64,000 nt of DNA from Pseudomonas grimontii (GTDB taxonomy: Bacteria; Pseudomonadota; Gammaproteobacteria; Pseudomonadales; Pseudomonadaceae): positions 124,001 to 188,000 of the forward strand of contig NZ_VFES01000006.1 of assembly GCF_007858185.1 (NCBI RefSeq), read 5' to 3'. A program made the position numbers and the translations under genes. Below, piece by piece: positions 42,476-51,131 of the stretch; position 1 is the stretch's first letter; each line of letters starts with the position of its first letter. A model generated the notes under the pieces. The model worked only from the letters and a program-made list of their open reading frames with translations. It made no database searches and was not told where the DNA came from.

Positions 42476-43171
42476 TTGAACGAACACACCTTGTCCATGC
42501 GCCTGGAGCGCGTGGCGGCGAATGTGCCGATGGGCGCGCGGCTGGCCGATATCGGCTCGGACCATGGCTACCTGCCGGTGGCCTTGATGCGCCGTGGCGT
42601 GATAGAGGCGGCCGTGGCGGGCGAGGTGGCGATCACACCGTTCCAGGCGGCTGAGCGCACCGTGCGTGAGAACGGCCTGGAGCAGCATGTCACGGTGCGC
42701 CTCGCCGATGGTCTGGCGGCGATAAAACCGGCAGACGCGATCACCGCGATCAGCGTCTGCGGCATGGGCGGCGAAACGATCCGCGACATCCTCGACAGCG
42801 GCCAGGCCTACCTCAGCGGCCGCGAACGCCTGATCCTGCAACCCAACGGCGGCGAGCAACCGTTGCGTCACTGGTTGATGCAAAACGGTTACACCATCCT
42901 CAGTGAAGAGTTGTTGCGGGAAAACCGTTTCTACTACGAAATCATCGTCGCCGAACGCGCCACACCGGTGAGCTACAGCGCCGAACAGCTGTACTTCGGC
43001 CCCGTGCAGATGCAGGCACGCAGCCCGCTGTTCCTGGCCAAGTGGCAGCGCATGCTGCGTCAGAAGCAGAAGACCCTGGCCAGCTTTGAGCGCGCGCGGC
43101 AGGCCGTGCCGGAGGATAAGGCGCAAGAGATCGCACAGCAGGCCCGGTGGATTACTGAGCTGTTGAATTGA
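42476..43171 (+). CDS. trmK: tRNA (adenine(22)-N1)-methyltransferase
   Basis: A 231-residue SAM-dependent methyltransferase. Motif I ADIGSDHGYLPVAL (about 24-37) is characteristic of the TrmK/YqfN family, as are VCGMGGETIRDIL and LQPNGGEQPLRHWL. The long C-terminal coiled coil (KWQRMLRQKQKTLASFERAR) is the family tail. A TTG at 42476 with AAGGA upstream is the likely start. It methylates adenosine-22 of certain tRNAs. It lies 13 bases after the GntR gene and could share its transcript. Confidence 0.85.
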   Translation: MNEHTLSMRLERVAANVPMGARLADIGSDHGYLPVALMRRGVIEAAVAGEVAITPFQAAERTVRENGLEQHVTVRLADGLAAIKPADAITAISVCGMGGETIRDILDSGQAYLSGRERLILQPNGGEQPLRHWLMQNGYTILSEELLRENRFYYEIIVAERATPVSYSAEQLYFGPVQMQARSPLFLAKWQRMLRQKQKTLASFERARQAVPEDKAQEIAQQARWITELLN

Positions 43172-43212
43172 GCTTGCTTGTAACTATTCCTACATGTGTG
43201 CAAGGATTGCCC

Positions 43213-43308
43213 ATGACCAAATTTTCGCAAAGCAACCGCCATCACTCTCACGGACCTTTCCCAAGGTGCCGTGGTTGCTTGCGCTCACTGATTGACCAGA
43301 CGCTCTGA
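43213..43308 (+). CDS. His-rich leader peptide of a transcription attenuator
   Basis: A 31-codon frame MTKFSQSNRHHSHGPFPRCR... has the codons CAT CAC TCT CAC, three His in four codons, right before a run of hairpins. AAGGAT is 8 bases upstream of the ATG, so it can be translated. A ribosome stalled on the His codons when charged tRNA-His is scarce would change which hairpin forms and let transcription read through. This is the classical hisL arrangement, but here it precedes a HisRS-like gene and not hisG. No leader peptide of this sequence is known to me. Confidence 0.7.
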   Translation: MTKFSQSNRHHSHGPFPRCRGCLRSLIDQTL

Positions 43309-43353
43309 TCACTCAATGAACCCAAACCAAGGCGCCTATGGCGCCTTTTTTAT
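43231..43353 (+). promoter_or_regulatory. Histidine attenuator: alternative hairpins and terminator
   Basis: Region 1 AGCAACC (43231-43237) can pair with GGTTGCT (43273-43279), enclosing CACGG/CCGTG. Region 2 GGTGCCGTGGTT (43265-43276) can instead pair with AACCAAGGCGCC (43325-43336) in 11 of 12 positions, an antiterminator. Region 3 AAGGCGCC pairs with region 4 GGCGCCTT (43329-43336 with 43340-43347, TAT loop) followed by a T run, the terminator. The mutually exclusive pairings are seen directly; the regulation is inferred. Confidence 0.75.
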
Positions 43354-43379
43354 TGCCTGTAAAAATGGAGATTCAAGAC

Positions 43380-44007
43380 ATGACAATGCTGCGCGGAACC
43401 CGAATCGTGACAGGGAAAGAAGCCGCAACGATGCGTGAGATAGAGGGACGATTCCGGAGCTATCTTCATCGAAGCGGGAGCTGAAGAAGCTATCGTGCCC
43501 GCTTTGTGGAGCCAGGACACGTTTATTGAAAAAGCCGGCGGCAGTGAAATCATCGGGCAGATGTGGGCTTTCGATGATAAGGCGGGTCGCCAATGTTGCC
43601 TGATCCCAGAGGCCACCGCGCTGTTCCAGGAGCGCAATGCAGCCTTGCTCGGCGGGCGGGCTGAGGCGATGTTTTTCTACGTGGCACGGTGTTATCGGTA
43701 TGAGCGGCCGCAAGCCGGTCGCTATCGTGAATTTACCCAGTTGGGGTTGGAGATTCTCAGTCCAGAGCCCGCGCTGGCGCTACAGCGCAGCCAAGCCCTT
43801 TGCTCCGGGTTTCTGGACACGCTGGGGCTCGACTATGAGTTGAGCCTGGCGGTAAAGCGTGGGCTGAGTTACTACCTTGAAGGCAATGGCTTCGAAGTAC
43901 GCTGCCCCGCACTGGGTGCGCAGCAGCAAGTGGTAGGTGGCGGTGCTTACCGAGAGGGCGCCGGGTTCGGCATCGGGCTTGAGCGGCTGGTGCTGGCATT
44001 GATGTGA
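43380..44007 (+). pseudogene. Short stand-alone HisRS/HisZ-like protein, one-base frameshift
   Basis: Once a single G near 43456-43457 is removed, one frame of 208 residues runs from ATG 43380 (GGAG 9 bases upstream) to 44007. It is the class II aminoacyl-tRNA synthetase core alone: a motif 1-like FIEAGAEEAIVPALW, motif 2 ARCYRYERPQAGRYREFTQL, the HisRS-type VVGGGAYREG and motif 3 GFGIGLERLVLAL. There is no anticodon-binding domain, unlike HisRS (about 430 aa). HisZ also lacks that domain but is longer (about 390 aa). The upstream His attenuator supports a histidine-related role, such as amino-acid activation or HisZ-like regulation. The frameshift splits it at residue 26; it may be a sequencing error. 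Confidence 0.7.
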
Positions 44008-44013
44008 TGTTCA

Positions 44014-44037
44014 AGGCGCCTCCGCAGGGAGGCGCCT
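44014..44037. terminator. Strong hairpin after the HisRS-like gene
   Basis: Perfect 10-bp stem AGGCGCCTCC / GGAGGCGCCT with a GCAG loop. No T run follows, so it could be a terminator of weaker type or an mRNA end stabiliser. Confidence 0.45.
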
Positions 44038-44097
44038 GCTCTCCAGCCGCAGGATATGCTCCAATGGTCGTCTCATTCGCTCACCCAGGAACCCGCA

Positions 44098-44388
44098 ATG
44101 GCCGACGCCACCGACCAAACCTTCTACGACCGCGCAGACGCGCATATCGAGCTGTCGAACGAGCAGCTCAAGACATTCGAGAACCTCGGCCAGGTGAGTG
44201 CCTCGATGATGTTCGGCACCACGCGGTTCAATGCCTGGGCCTGTGCGCGCAACTTTAAGTCCGGCGAGCAGATGGCTGAGGAGCGCGAGGCGATGCTCAC
44301 GTATTTCTGCGATCAGTACCGGATGATGCTTGAGGACAACCTGGACGATCACATCAATAATTTCAGCCGGTACATGCAGGCTAAATAG
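44098..44388 (+). CDS. DUF3144 protein
   Basis: A 96-residue protein (MADATDQTFYDRADAHIELS, FGTTRFNAWACARNFKSGEQ, MLTYFCDQYRMMLEDNLDDH). This is the DUF3144 family, small acidic cytoplasmic proteins of unknown function. The start at 44098 is preceded by a modest GGAAC site. Single gene. Confidence 0.8.
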   Translation: MADATDQTFYDRADAHIELSNEQLKTFENLGQVSASMMFGTTRFNAWACARNFKSGEQMAEEREAMLTYFCDQYRMMLEDNLDDHINNFSRYMQAK

Positions 44389-44725
44389 GTCGCTGCCGGT
44401 ATTTCTTCCAACGGCGTGTCCTGCCCTTCAAGTTCTCCCCGTGCGCGGCCGATAGGATGCTTGTGATTGAGGGCGTTCTGGCGCGCGCCTCGGTCAGTCG
44501 TCTCCGGCGGTGACAGCGGCCTTGTCCCTACTGAGTGCTTTTGCCCCATTTTCGCGCACGCGAGGTGGGGCGTTCGTGCAGCGAACGCCCTGTTTCGGGG
44601 CTGAGTGTGAGCGGCCCGTATCTTGCTAGAGCCTTACCAATCAATGACATGGCATTTTGCTTTCATTTATTTCAAGGCTTCGCCCAGCGGTGCGCCGGGC
44701 GGGTTGTTTTCGGGAGTGGTCGGAC
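44389..44725. other. Leader region of the chemoreceptor gene with a hairpin
   Basis: No gene. A perfect inverted repeat GGGCGTTCG / CGAACGCCC (44568-44576 with 44582-44590, loop TGCAG) lies 140 bases before the chemoreceptor start. The sequence before it is G/C-rich without features I can name. Confidence 0.5.
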
Positions 44726-46783
44726 ATGCACAGCCTTTTATCACCTGGTATCCGCCTGCTCGGACGTTTCGGTTTCGCGCGTAAGTTCCAGATTCTGTTT
44801 TTCCTGTTCATGCTGCCCCTGGCGGGTAGCCTGTGGATGATCGGCCAGGACTATCGCGACAAGTTAAGCGTGATTTCCGCTGAGCAGTCCGGCCTTCGTC
44901 AACTGTTGGCCCTGGATGCGCTGGATGGCCAGTTGACCGCCCAACGTAACCTGGCTGCGCGCTGGAAGGCGGCGGACATCCTGCATGCCCCCACGCCGGC
45001 GGCGAAGGCGGCGATGGATAAGGTGGATGCCAATTTCCCGCTGATCCTGCAAAGCCTGCAAGCCCTCGGTGATGCCTTGAAAACCCAGAACGCCGGCGCT
45101 GATGTCCTGGCCCGCTTCGAGGCGTTGCAGGCCACCGTCAAGGGCATGGATTCCGCGTCCCTGCGCACCGTGGGCTGGTGGCCGGATGGCTACGACCGCT
45201 TCACCGCCGCGCTGACGGCGATGCAGGCCCTGCGCGAACAGATCACCCTCGACGCCGGCCTGATCCTCGACCCCTGGCTGGAAACCTACATGCTCATGCA
45301 GATGGGCACCCAGCAAACGCCCGACCTGATCGAGCGCATCGGGCGCATGGCCAGTGTGGGACAGTCCTCGATTTCTTCGGGGCAGTTCACCTTGCAGAGT
45401 CGTTTGCAGATGCGCGACTTGCGCAGCCGCATCGGCGATGCGCGGGATCAACTGGTCAAGGCTGCGGCTTCGCTCAAGGCCAAGCAGTACGCCGGAATGG
45501 AGCCGTGGACGGCGCAATACGACACCAGCCTGCAGTTGTTGGATAACGAACTCAAAGTGCTCGACGACGGCGTGTTCGGCGGCAGCATCAAGCTGGATAC
45601 GGCCGGTTTCGAGCGCAGTATCGACGCCATGCTCGAGTCGCTCGGCGCGCTGCGCGTTCAGTCGCTGACGTCGATGGATGCACGCCTGGACTACTACCGC
45701 GCACATGCGAACACGCAATTCATACCGATGGCGGCAACGTTCAGCCTGTTGGCCCTGGCGGCGCTTTATCTGTTCATGTGTCTGCAAGCGTCCATCCGTC
45801 GCAGCGCCAGTGGCATCACCACACTGGCCGAGTCCCTGCGCGACGGTAACCTGTGTGTGGAAGTGGCGGTAGAGGGCCGCGACGAACTCGCGGCCATCAG
45901 CACCGCGCTGAACGTCGCGGTGGTGCAGTTGCGCACCAGCCTGCTTGGCGTCAATCACGAAACCCAGCAGCTCGGCTCGGCGGTGCTCACCCTTAATTCG
46001 CAATCGGGCAGCACCCTCAGCGAAGTCGAAGACCAGCAGCACCAGATCAGCCAGATCGCCGCCGCCGCCACGCAACTGGCCGCCACGTCCATGGGCGTCG
46101 CGCGCAGCTGCGAACAGGCCTCGGGCAGTGCCCAGCAAACCCGGCGCATCGCCGAAGACAGCAGCCGCGACAGCCAGCGCACCACCGCCAGCATCCAGCA
46201 GCTCAACCAGCGCCTGACCGACACCGCCGATGCCTTGCAGCAAGTCAGCCAGCAAGGGCAGCAGATTCAGTCGGTGGTCGACACCATTCGCGGCATCGCC
46301 GAGCAGACCAACCTGCTGGCGCTCAACGCAGCCATCGAAGCCGCCCGCGCAGGCGAGCAGGGCCGGGGCTTTGCGGTGGTCGCCGATGAAGTGCGCAGCC
46401 TGTCGCAACGCACCCAGGCGTCGACGGCGCAGATCGCCGGCACCGTCGACAGCCTGCGCGCCACGGTGAGCCAGGCGGTGACGCTGATGGGCGCCGCGTG
46501 CGAGCAGGCGTTGACCGATGCCGAGTCCGTCACCGGCTTGGGCACGCGCCTGGGCGAGATTGCCGGCGCGGTGCAGAACGTCACCGACACCCTCGCGCAA
46601 ATCGCCACGGCGGTGGAGGAGCAGGCGGCAACGGCGGATGAAGTGAGCGGCAATATCCAGCAAGTCGACCAGGCCGCCGGGCGTCTGCTCGACGGCGCGC
46701 GCGCGGTAAATCGGGCTGCGGATACCTTGAGCAAGGGCAGTCAGGCGTTGAGTGATAACACCGCACGGTTTCGCCTGAGCTGA
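44726..46783 (+). CDS. Methyl-accepting chemotaxis protein
   Basis: A 685-residue inner-membrane chemoreceptor from the ATG at 44726, with GGAG upstream. First helix about 22-42 ([20 protein letters not shown]), a helical periplasmic sensor domain to about 330, second helix about 333-352 ([19 protein letters not shown]), a HAMP-like linker, then the MCP tip [20 protein letters not shown] at about 525 and [17 protein letters not shown]. The ligand is unknown; the periplasmic domain is a long helical type. Single gene, so it probably serves a Che system encoded elsewhere. Confidence 0.9.
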   Translation: MHSLLSPGIRLLGRFGFARKFQILFFLFMLPLAGSLWMIGQDYRDKLSVISAEQSGLRQLLALDALDGQLTAQRNLAARWKAADILHAPTPAAKAAMDKVDANFPLILQSLQALGDALKTQNAGADVLARFEALQATVKGMDSASLRTVGWWPDGYDRFTAALTAMQALREQITLDAGLILDPWLETYMLMQMGTQQTPDLIERIGRMASVGQSSISSGQFTLQSRLQMRDLRSRIGDARDQLVKAAASLKAKQYAGMEPWTAQYDTSLQLLDNELKVLDDGVFGGSIKLDTAGFERSIDAMLESLGALRVQSLTSMDARLDYYRAHANTQFIPMAATFSLLALAALYLFMCLQASIRRSASGITTLAESLRDGNLCVEVAVEGRDELAAISTALNVAVVQLRTSLLGVNHETQQLGSAVLTLNSQSGSTLSEVEDQQHQISQIAAAATQLAATSMGVARSCEQASGSAQQTRRIAEDSSRDSQRTTASIQQLNQRLTDTADALQQVSQQGQQIQSVVDTIRGIAEQTNLLALNAAIEAARAGEQGRGFAVVADEVRSLSQRTQASTAQIAGTVDSLRATVSQAVTLMGAACEQALTDAESVTGLGTRLGEIAGAVQNVTDTLAQIATAVEEQAATADEVSGNIQQVDQAAGRLLDGARAVNRAADTLSKGSQALSDNTARFRLS

Positions 46784-46860
46784 GGTCTGTAGACCCTGAA
46801 GATCCAACCCGGTGGGGGGGCTTTCCCGAATGCCAGTCAGTTAAGGAGGAACACTGTAAC

Positions 46861-46889
46861 TGTGGCGAGCGGGCAAGCCCCCTCCCACA
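46861..46889. repeat. Single REP element
   Basis: TGTGGCGAGCGGGC-AAGCCCC-CTCCCACA form a Pseudomonas REP between the chemoreceptor and lactonase genes. One arm only. Confidence 0.7.
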
Positions 46890-46897
46890 GGTTCAGG

Positions 46898-48019
46898 TCA
46901 GTTGGCCGAGGTATGCAGCACCTCAATCCACAGCGCACCCTTGCCCGACGCCGCTTCCCCCACACGCTTCAACGCACCCGCGGCACTGACCGCATAGGTG
47001 CCGACCTTGTCGCTTTTCTCGCCGGTCACCAGCAGCCAATGGCCGTTGGGGGAGAACGCGATATTGCGCGGCTGCTTCTCTTCGACCGGGTAGTTGTCGA
47101 CAAAACGCAGGCCGCCTGTGGCGGTATCCACGGCAAACGCCGACACCGAACTGCTGGTGCGCTCGCTCATCAGCAGCAGCTTGCCGTCCGGCGACAGGCG
47201 CAGGTCAGCGGCCCAGATGCGCGGCGTCGGGTCGTCTTTAAGGTCATTGTTGCGCGCGTCACGCACTTCGCCGTGGGCCAGTTTCAACCGCTCAGGAATA
47301 CCATTGGCCACGCCGATCTGGGTCAGCGCGCCGGTGCTGTCATCAATGGCAAACGCGGTGACGGTGCCGCTCATTTCGCCGACCACATACAGGTACTTGC
47401 CGTTGGCCGAAAACGCCAGGTGCCGAGGCCCGGTGTTGGCCGGTACGCTCACGTAGCCGCTGCCGATCGGGGTGAGCGCGCCGGTGGCGGCGTCGAAGCG
47501 GTATTGCAACACATGGTCCGTGCCCAGGTTGCCGGCGTAGGCAAAGCGATTGCTCGGGTCGGTGCGCAGCGAGTGCGCATGCAGGCCGGTCTTGTAGGTG
47601 CGGATGGGCTCGGGCTTGTCGATGGGCTGGACGCTGAGGGTGTCGGCACCGTAAGACGCCGCGAGCAAATAGCGCCCGGCGCGGTCGGTGGCCAGGTACG
47701 CCATGCTTTCGGCCAGCGGCGCCTTGGACTGCGGCGTCAGGCGGCCGGTCGCCGGGTCGATGCTGAAGCCCTGGACCTGAAACGGCTTGACCCGCAAGGC
47801 CGCGAACAAGGTCTTGCCGTCGGGGCTGAGGGCCATGGGATTGACCTGGTCGCCGGCCGTCACTTGGTCGACCAGGCTCAGGGCGCCGTTGCTTTCGTCG
47901 AGTCGGTACTGGGAAATCAGCCCGTCACCGGGGCTGGAGATGTACGCGAAGGTGGCGGCGCCGGCGTGCGCACTCAGGCCGCAGACAACGGCGGCGGCCA
48001 GGAGGAGGGGTTTATTCAC
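46898..48019 (-). CDS. Exported lactonase-family beta-propeller protein
   Basis: A 373-residue secreted protein. A GTG at 48019 with AAGGAT 7 bases upstream begins a signal peptide (MNKPLLLAAAVVCGLSAHAG). The mature part is a seven-bladed propeller with repeating SPDGKTLFAA, RAGRYLLAASYGAD, SANGKYLYVVGEMSG, SPDGKLLLMSERTSS and SPNGHWLLVTGEKS blades. It belongs to the 6-phosphogluconolactonase/YncE-like propeller group. Catalytic residues of true 6-phosphogluconolactonase are not certain here, and a periplasmic location argues against a role in the pentose phosphate path. Confidence 0.8.
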   Translation of the reverse strand: MNKPLLLAAAVVCGLSAHAGAATFAYISSPGDGLISQYRLDESNGALSLVDQVTAGDQVNPMALSPDGKTLFAALRVKPFQVQGFSIDPATGRLTPQSKAPLAESMAYLATDRAGRYLLAASYGADTLSVQPIDKPEPIRTYKTGLHAHSLRTDPSNRFAYAGNLGTDHVLQYRFDAATGALTPIGSGYVSVPANTGPRHLAFSANGKYLYVVGEMSGTVTAFAIDDSTGALTQIGVANGIPERLKLAHGEVRDARNNDLKDDPTPRIWAADLRLSPDGKLLLMSERTSSSVSAFAVDTATGGLRFVDNYPVEEKQPRNIAFSPNGHWLLVTGEKSDKVGTYAVSAAGALKRVGEAASGKGALWIEVLHTSAN

Positions 48020-48460
48020 GGGTGATCCTTTATTGTTATGGTCGTGGTCAGTCATCGTATGACTGTATGCGAGTCTCGGCAATGGTTGTTTTATCGGCGT
48101 GATGGGCGCTGTATCTCTGCCTGCGCCAAGGGCTTGATGCGCTGCATGAGTAAGGATCCCACCTGATGCTCGGCCGACGTTTCGACGGCGAGCCGCTGCC
48201 GTGGGTGCACACCGCGTACTGGCTGGCGGCCGATGAGCTTAGCGGCTGACAGAGATTGCACATCACAGGACGTTTTTTGCCCCGGACCGCTATGGCGTGG
48301 TCAATCCCGAGGATGCGCCGCGGGTGCAGCGGCTGCCGGACAAGGCCCAAGCCGGTTAAGGGAAAGCGCTGCACCTGTGGCAAGCATTAAACCCGGAACC
48401 TTCAGCCCCGACAGGGCTCACTTGTTAGGTCGTCCTGTTCCCTTGCCGAAAGGAATCCGC
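48020..48460. other. Intergenic region with a possible decayed gene
   Basis: From 48164 a frame reads MLGRRFDGEPLPWVHTAYWL then AADELSG and stops; another frame continues DRYGVVNPEDAPRVQRLPDK to a stop at 48360. This could be one small gene broken by a frameshift near 48250, but I recognise no family. The rest (48370-48455) holds the OPT leader with AAAGGAA before the ATG. Confidence 0.35.
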
Positions 48461-50203
48461 ATGCATGCCACCTCATCAACCGTGCCCCTTCACACCCCCG
48501 TCGAGCGCGAACTGAGCCTGCGCGCGGTCATCACCGGCACCGTGCTCGGTATCCTGCTGACCCCTTCGAACGTGTACGCCGGGTTGAAGATCGGTTGGTC
48601 GTTCAACATGTCGATCATTGCCCTGCTGGTGGGGTATGCGATCTGGCAGGGCCTGGCCAAGCGCTCGTCCGAGCAGCTGCCGTGGACGTTGCATGAGAGC
48701 AATATCAACCAGACCGTCGCCTCGGCCGCCGCTTCGATTATTTCCGGTGGGCTGGTGGCGCCGATCCCGGCCTATACCTTGCTGACCGGCAACCAGCTGG
48801 ACGCATGGCCGATGATCGCCTGGGTGTTCTCGGTGAGTTTCCTGGGCATCTGGATTGCCTGGTACCTGCGGCCTTCGTTGCTCAATGACAAGGCGCTGAA
48901 ATTCCCCGAAGGCATGGCCACCCTGGAAACCCTGCTGCATATCTACAACCATGGGCGCGAAGCCGCGACGCGCTTGAAGGTGTTGCTCAGTGCGGCGTTG
49001 CTGTCCGGGTTGGTGAAGTGGGTGGACACCTTTGTGTGGGCCTTCCCGCGTTGGTCGCCGAGTGCCCAGCTGGAGCGCCTGACCTTTACCGCCGACCCTT
49101 CGCTGTTGCTGCTGGGCTTTGGCGGCATTATCGGCATTCGCGTCGGCCTGACCCTGTTGCTGGGCGCCTTGCTCGCCTGGGGTGGCCTGGGCCCGTGGCT
49201 GCTGGCGCACGGCTTGGTGAGCTTGCCGGCCGGCAGCAGCGGCCCGCAATTCGCCGCGTTGGTGGAGTGGTTGCTGTGGCCGGGCGTGAGCCTGATGGTG
49301 TGCTCAACCCTGGCGTCGTTGACCATTCGGCTGTGGGCGTTGTACACCTCGACCAAGTCCGTCGGCGGGCAAGCCTGGAGCGTCCCCAAGGCCGGCCCTG
49401 CCGCTGGTTTTGTGCTGTCGATCGTATTGGTGGTGAGCCTGCAGGCGCTGTTGTTCGGCATCAACCTGTGGATGGCGTTGCTGACCATTCCCCTGGCGAT
49501 CTGCCTGGCGGCCGTCGCCGCCCGCGTGGTGGGCGCCACCGGTATTCCGCCGATTGGCGCCATCGGGCAGTTGTCCCAGCTGAGCTTCGGCATCGTCGCG
49601 CCGGGGCAAGTGCCGATCAACCTGATGAGTGCCAACACCGCCGGCGGCTCGGCGGGGCAGTGCACCGACTTGATGAACGACTTCAAGGTCGGCAAGGCCA
49701 TTGGTGCTACGCCGCACAAGCAAGTGATCGCGCAGATCCTGGGGATTTTCATTGGCAGTATCGTCGGGGTGTTTGCGTACCTGGCGCTGATCCCTGATCC
49801 GCAATCGATGCTGCTCACCGAAGAATGGCCGGCGCCGGCGGTCGCGACCTGGAAAGCCGTGGCGCAAACCCTCACCCATGGGCTGGACTCATTGTCGGCG
49901 AGCATTCGCTGGGCGATTGCTATTGCCGGTGTGGCGGGGGTGTTGCTGGGCGTACTCGACAGCCTGTTGCCCGTCCACCGTGCCCGCTACTTGCCGAGTG
50001 CGGCCGCGTTGGGGTTGGCGTTTGTGCTGCCGGCCTCGGTGTCGCTGATGATGGCGCTGGGTGCGGTGCTCACCTGGCTGGTGAGCTGCCGCTGGCCGAG
50101 CATCACCGAGCGGTTTGCGATTACCGCTGCGGCGGGGTTGATTGCCGGGGAGAGCATCACCGGCGTGGGGGCGTCGCTGTGGCAGATGATGGGGAACGGG
50201 TAA
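48461..50203 (+). CDS. OPT-family oligopeptide transporter
   Basis: A 580-residue inner-membrane protein with about 14-16 helices. SNVYAGLKIGWSFNMSIIAL and NQTVASAAASIISGGLVAPI are conserved OPT motifs; the long loop GAIGQLSQLSFGIVAPGQVP and the NTAGGSAGQCTDLMNDFKVG segment belong to the bacterial OPT/YSL-like branch. It probably imports oligopeptides or metal-chelate complexes with protons; the substrate is not readable. AAAGGA is 6-7 bases before the ATG. Downstream lies a REPIN. Confidence 0.85.
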   Translation: MHATSSTVPLHTPVERELSLRAVITGTVLGILLTPSNVYAGLKIGWSFNMSIIALLVGYAIWQGLAKRSSEQLPWTLHESNINQTVASAAASIISGGLVAPIPAYTLLTGNQLDAWPMIAWVFSVSFLGIWIAWYLRPSLLNDKALKFPEGMATLETLLHIYNHGREAATRLKVLLSAALLSGLVKWVDTFVWAFPRWSPSAQLERLTFTADPSLLLLGFGGIIGIRVGLTLLLGALLAWGGLGPWLLAHGLVSLPAGSSGPQFAALVEWLLWPGVSLMVCSTLASLTIRLWALYTSTKSVGGQAWSVPKAGPAAGFVLSIVLVVSLQALLFGINLWMALLTIPLAICLAAVAARVVGATGIPPIGAIGQLSQLSFGIVAPGQVPINLMSANTAGGSAGQCTDLMNDFKVGKAIGATPHKQVIAQILGIFIGSIVGVFAYLALIPDPQSMLLTEEWPAPAVATWKAVAQTLTHGLDSLSASIRWAIAIAGVAGVLLGVLDSLLPVHRARYLPSAAALGLAFVLPASVSLMMALGAVLTWLVSCRWPSITERFAITAAAGLIAGESITGVGASLWQMMGNG

Positions 50204-50230
50204 GCTGCCCCCCAAGGCTGGTATCTCCCC

Positions 50231-50365
50231 TGTGGCGAGCGGGCTTGCCCCGCGTTGGGCTGCGAAGCAGCCCCAAACACCGCCACGTCAAACTTCCTGA
50301 AGAAACGCTGCAGCAGCCAATGGGGCCGCTGCGCAGCCCAACGCGGGGCAAGCCCGCTCGCCACA
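50231..50365. repeat. REPIN
   Basis: TGTGGCGAGCGGGCTTGCCCC-GCGTTGGGCTGCG is inverted at 50330-50365 (CGCAGCCCAACGCGGGGCAA then GCCCGCTCGCCACA). The whole can fold into a long hairpin between the OPT and GST genes. Confidence 0.85.
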
Positions 50366-50405
50366 ACGGCCCGGCTCTTGGTGGTTTAAGGGTTCGCCGC
50401 ATCAC

Positions 50406-51032
50406 TCACTTGGCAAACGCATACTCCCCACCCTGTTCCAGCGCCTGGCGATAGGCCGGGCGTGCCTGGAATCGCTGCACCCACGCGGCCAGGTGCGGGT
50501 ACGCCGGCAGCTTGCCCTGGGCCTTGGCGATTTCGCCGATAAAACTCATCTGGATGTCCGCGCCGCTCAGGTCATCGCCCAACAGATAGGGGGTGTGCCC
50601 CAGCGCCTCGTTGAGGTAACCGAGGTAATTGGCCACTTCCGATTCGATACGCGGATGCAGCGGCGCACCGGCATCGCCCAGGCGCCCGACGTACAGGTTG
50701 AGCATCAACGGCAGCATGGCCGAGCCTTCGGCGAAGTGCAGCCATTGCACGTACTGGTCGTAGGCGGCAGTGGCCGGGTCCGGTTGCAGGCGGCCATCGC
50801 CATGGCGGCGGATCAGGTAGTCGACGATGGCGGCGGACTCAATCACCACGTTGGCGCCGTCTTCAATCACCGGGGATTTGCCCAGCGCATTGATCGCCTT
50901 GAGCTCCGGGGGCGCAAGGTTGGTTTTCGGGTCGCGCTGGTAGCGCTTGATCTCGTACGGCAGGCCAAGCTCTTCCAGCAGCCACAGAATACGCTGCGAA
51001 CGTGAGTTGTTGAGGTGATGAACAATGATCAT
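50406..51032 (-). CDS. Glutathione S-transferase
   Basis: A 208-residue cytoplasmic enzyme from the ATG at 51032 with GGAG 5 bases upstream. The thioredoxin-like N-domain has NNSRSQRILWLLEELGLPYE with the Ser-type active site and GKSPVIEDGANVVIESAAI for glutathione contact. The C-terminal helical domain contains GDDLSGADIQMSFIGEIA, the family's N-cap/hydrophobic staple motif. Probably a theta/beta-like GST; substrate unknown. Confidence 0.85.
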   Translation of the reverse strand: MIIVHHLNNSRSQRILWLLEELGLPYEIKRYQRDPKTNLAPPELKAINALGKSPVIEDGANVVIESAAIVDYLIRRHGDGRLQPDPATAAYDQYVQWLHFAEGSAMLPLMLNLYVGRLGDAGAPLHPRIESEVANYLGYLNEALGHTPYLLGDDLSGADIQMSFIGEIAKAQGKLPAYPHLAAWVQRFQARPAYRQALEQGGEYAFAK

Positions 51033-51131
51033 GGGAACTCCGCGGGGCGTGGGGTGTGTAGGAACAGACTGCTGCGGCAACCTAGAGTGCCCTGAATCAG
51101 CGGGACGTTTGCTTGGCAAACGCCCCTTCGA

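Noticed and set aside
44864..46807. 647-codon frame antisense to the chemoreceptor gene
   Set aside because: It runs over MCP motifs on the opposite strand and its composition (Arg/Gln/Gly/His-rich) is typical of antisense of GC-rich coding DNA.
46862..48025. 387-codon frame antisense to the lactonase gene
   Set aside because: The opposite strand has a signal peptide, ribosome site and propeller repeats; this frame has none.
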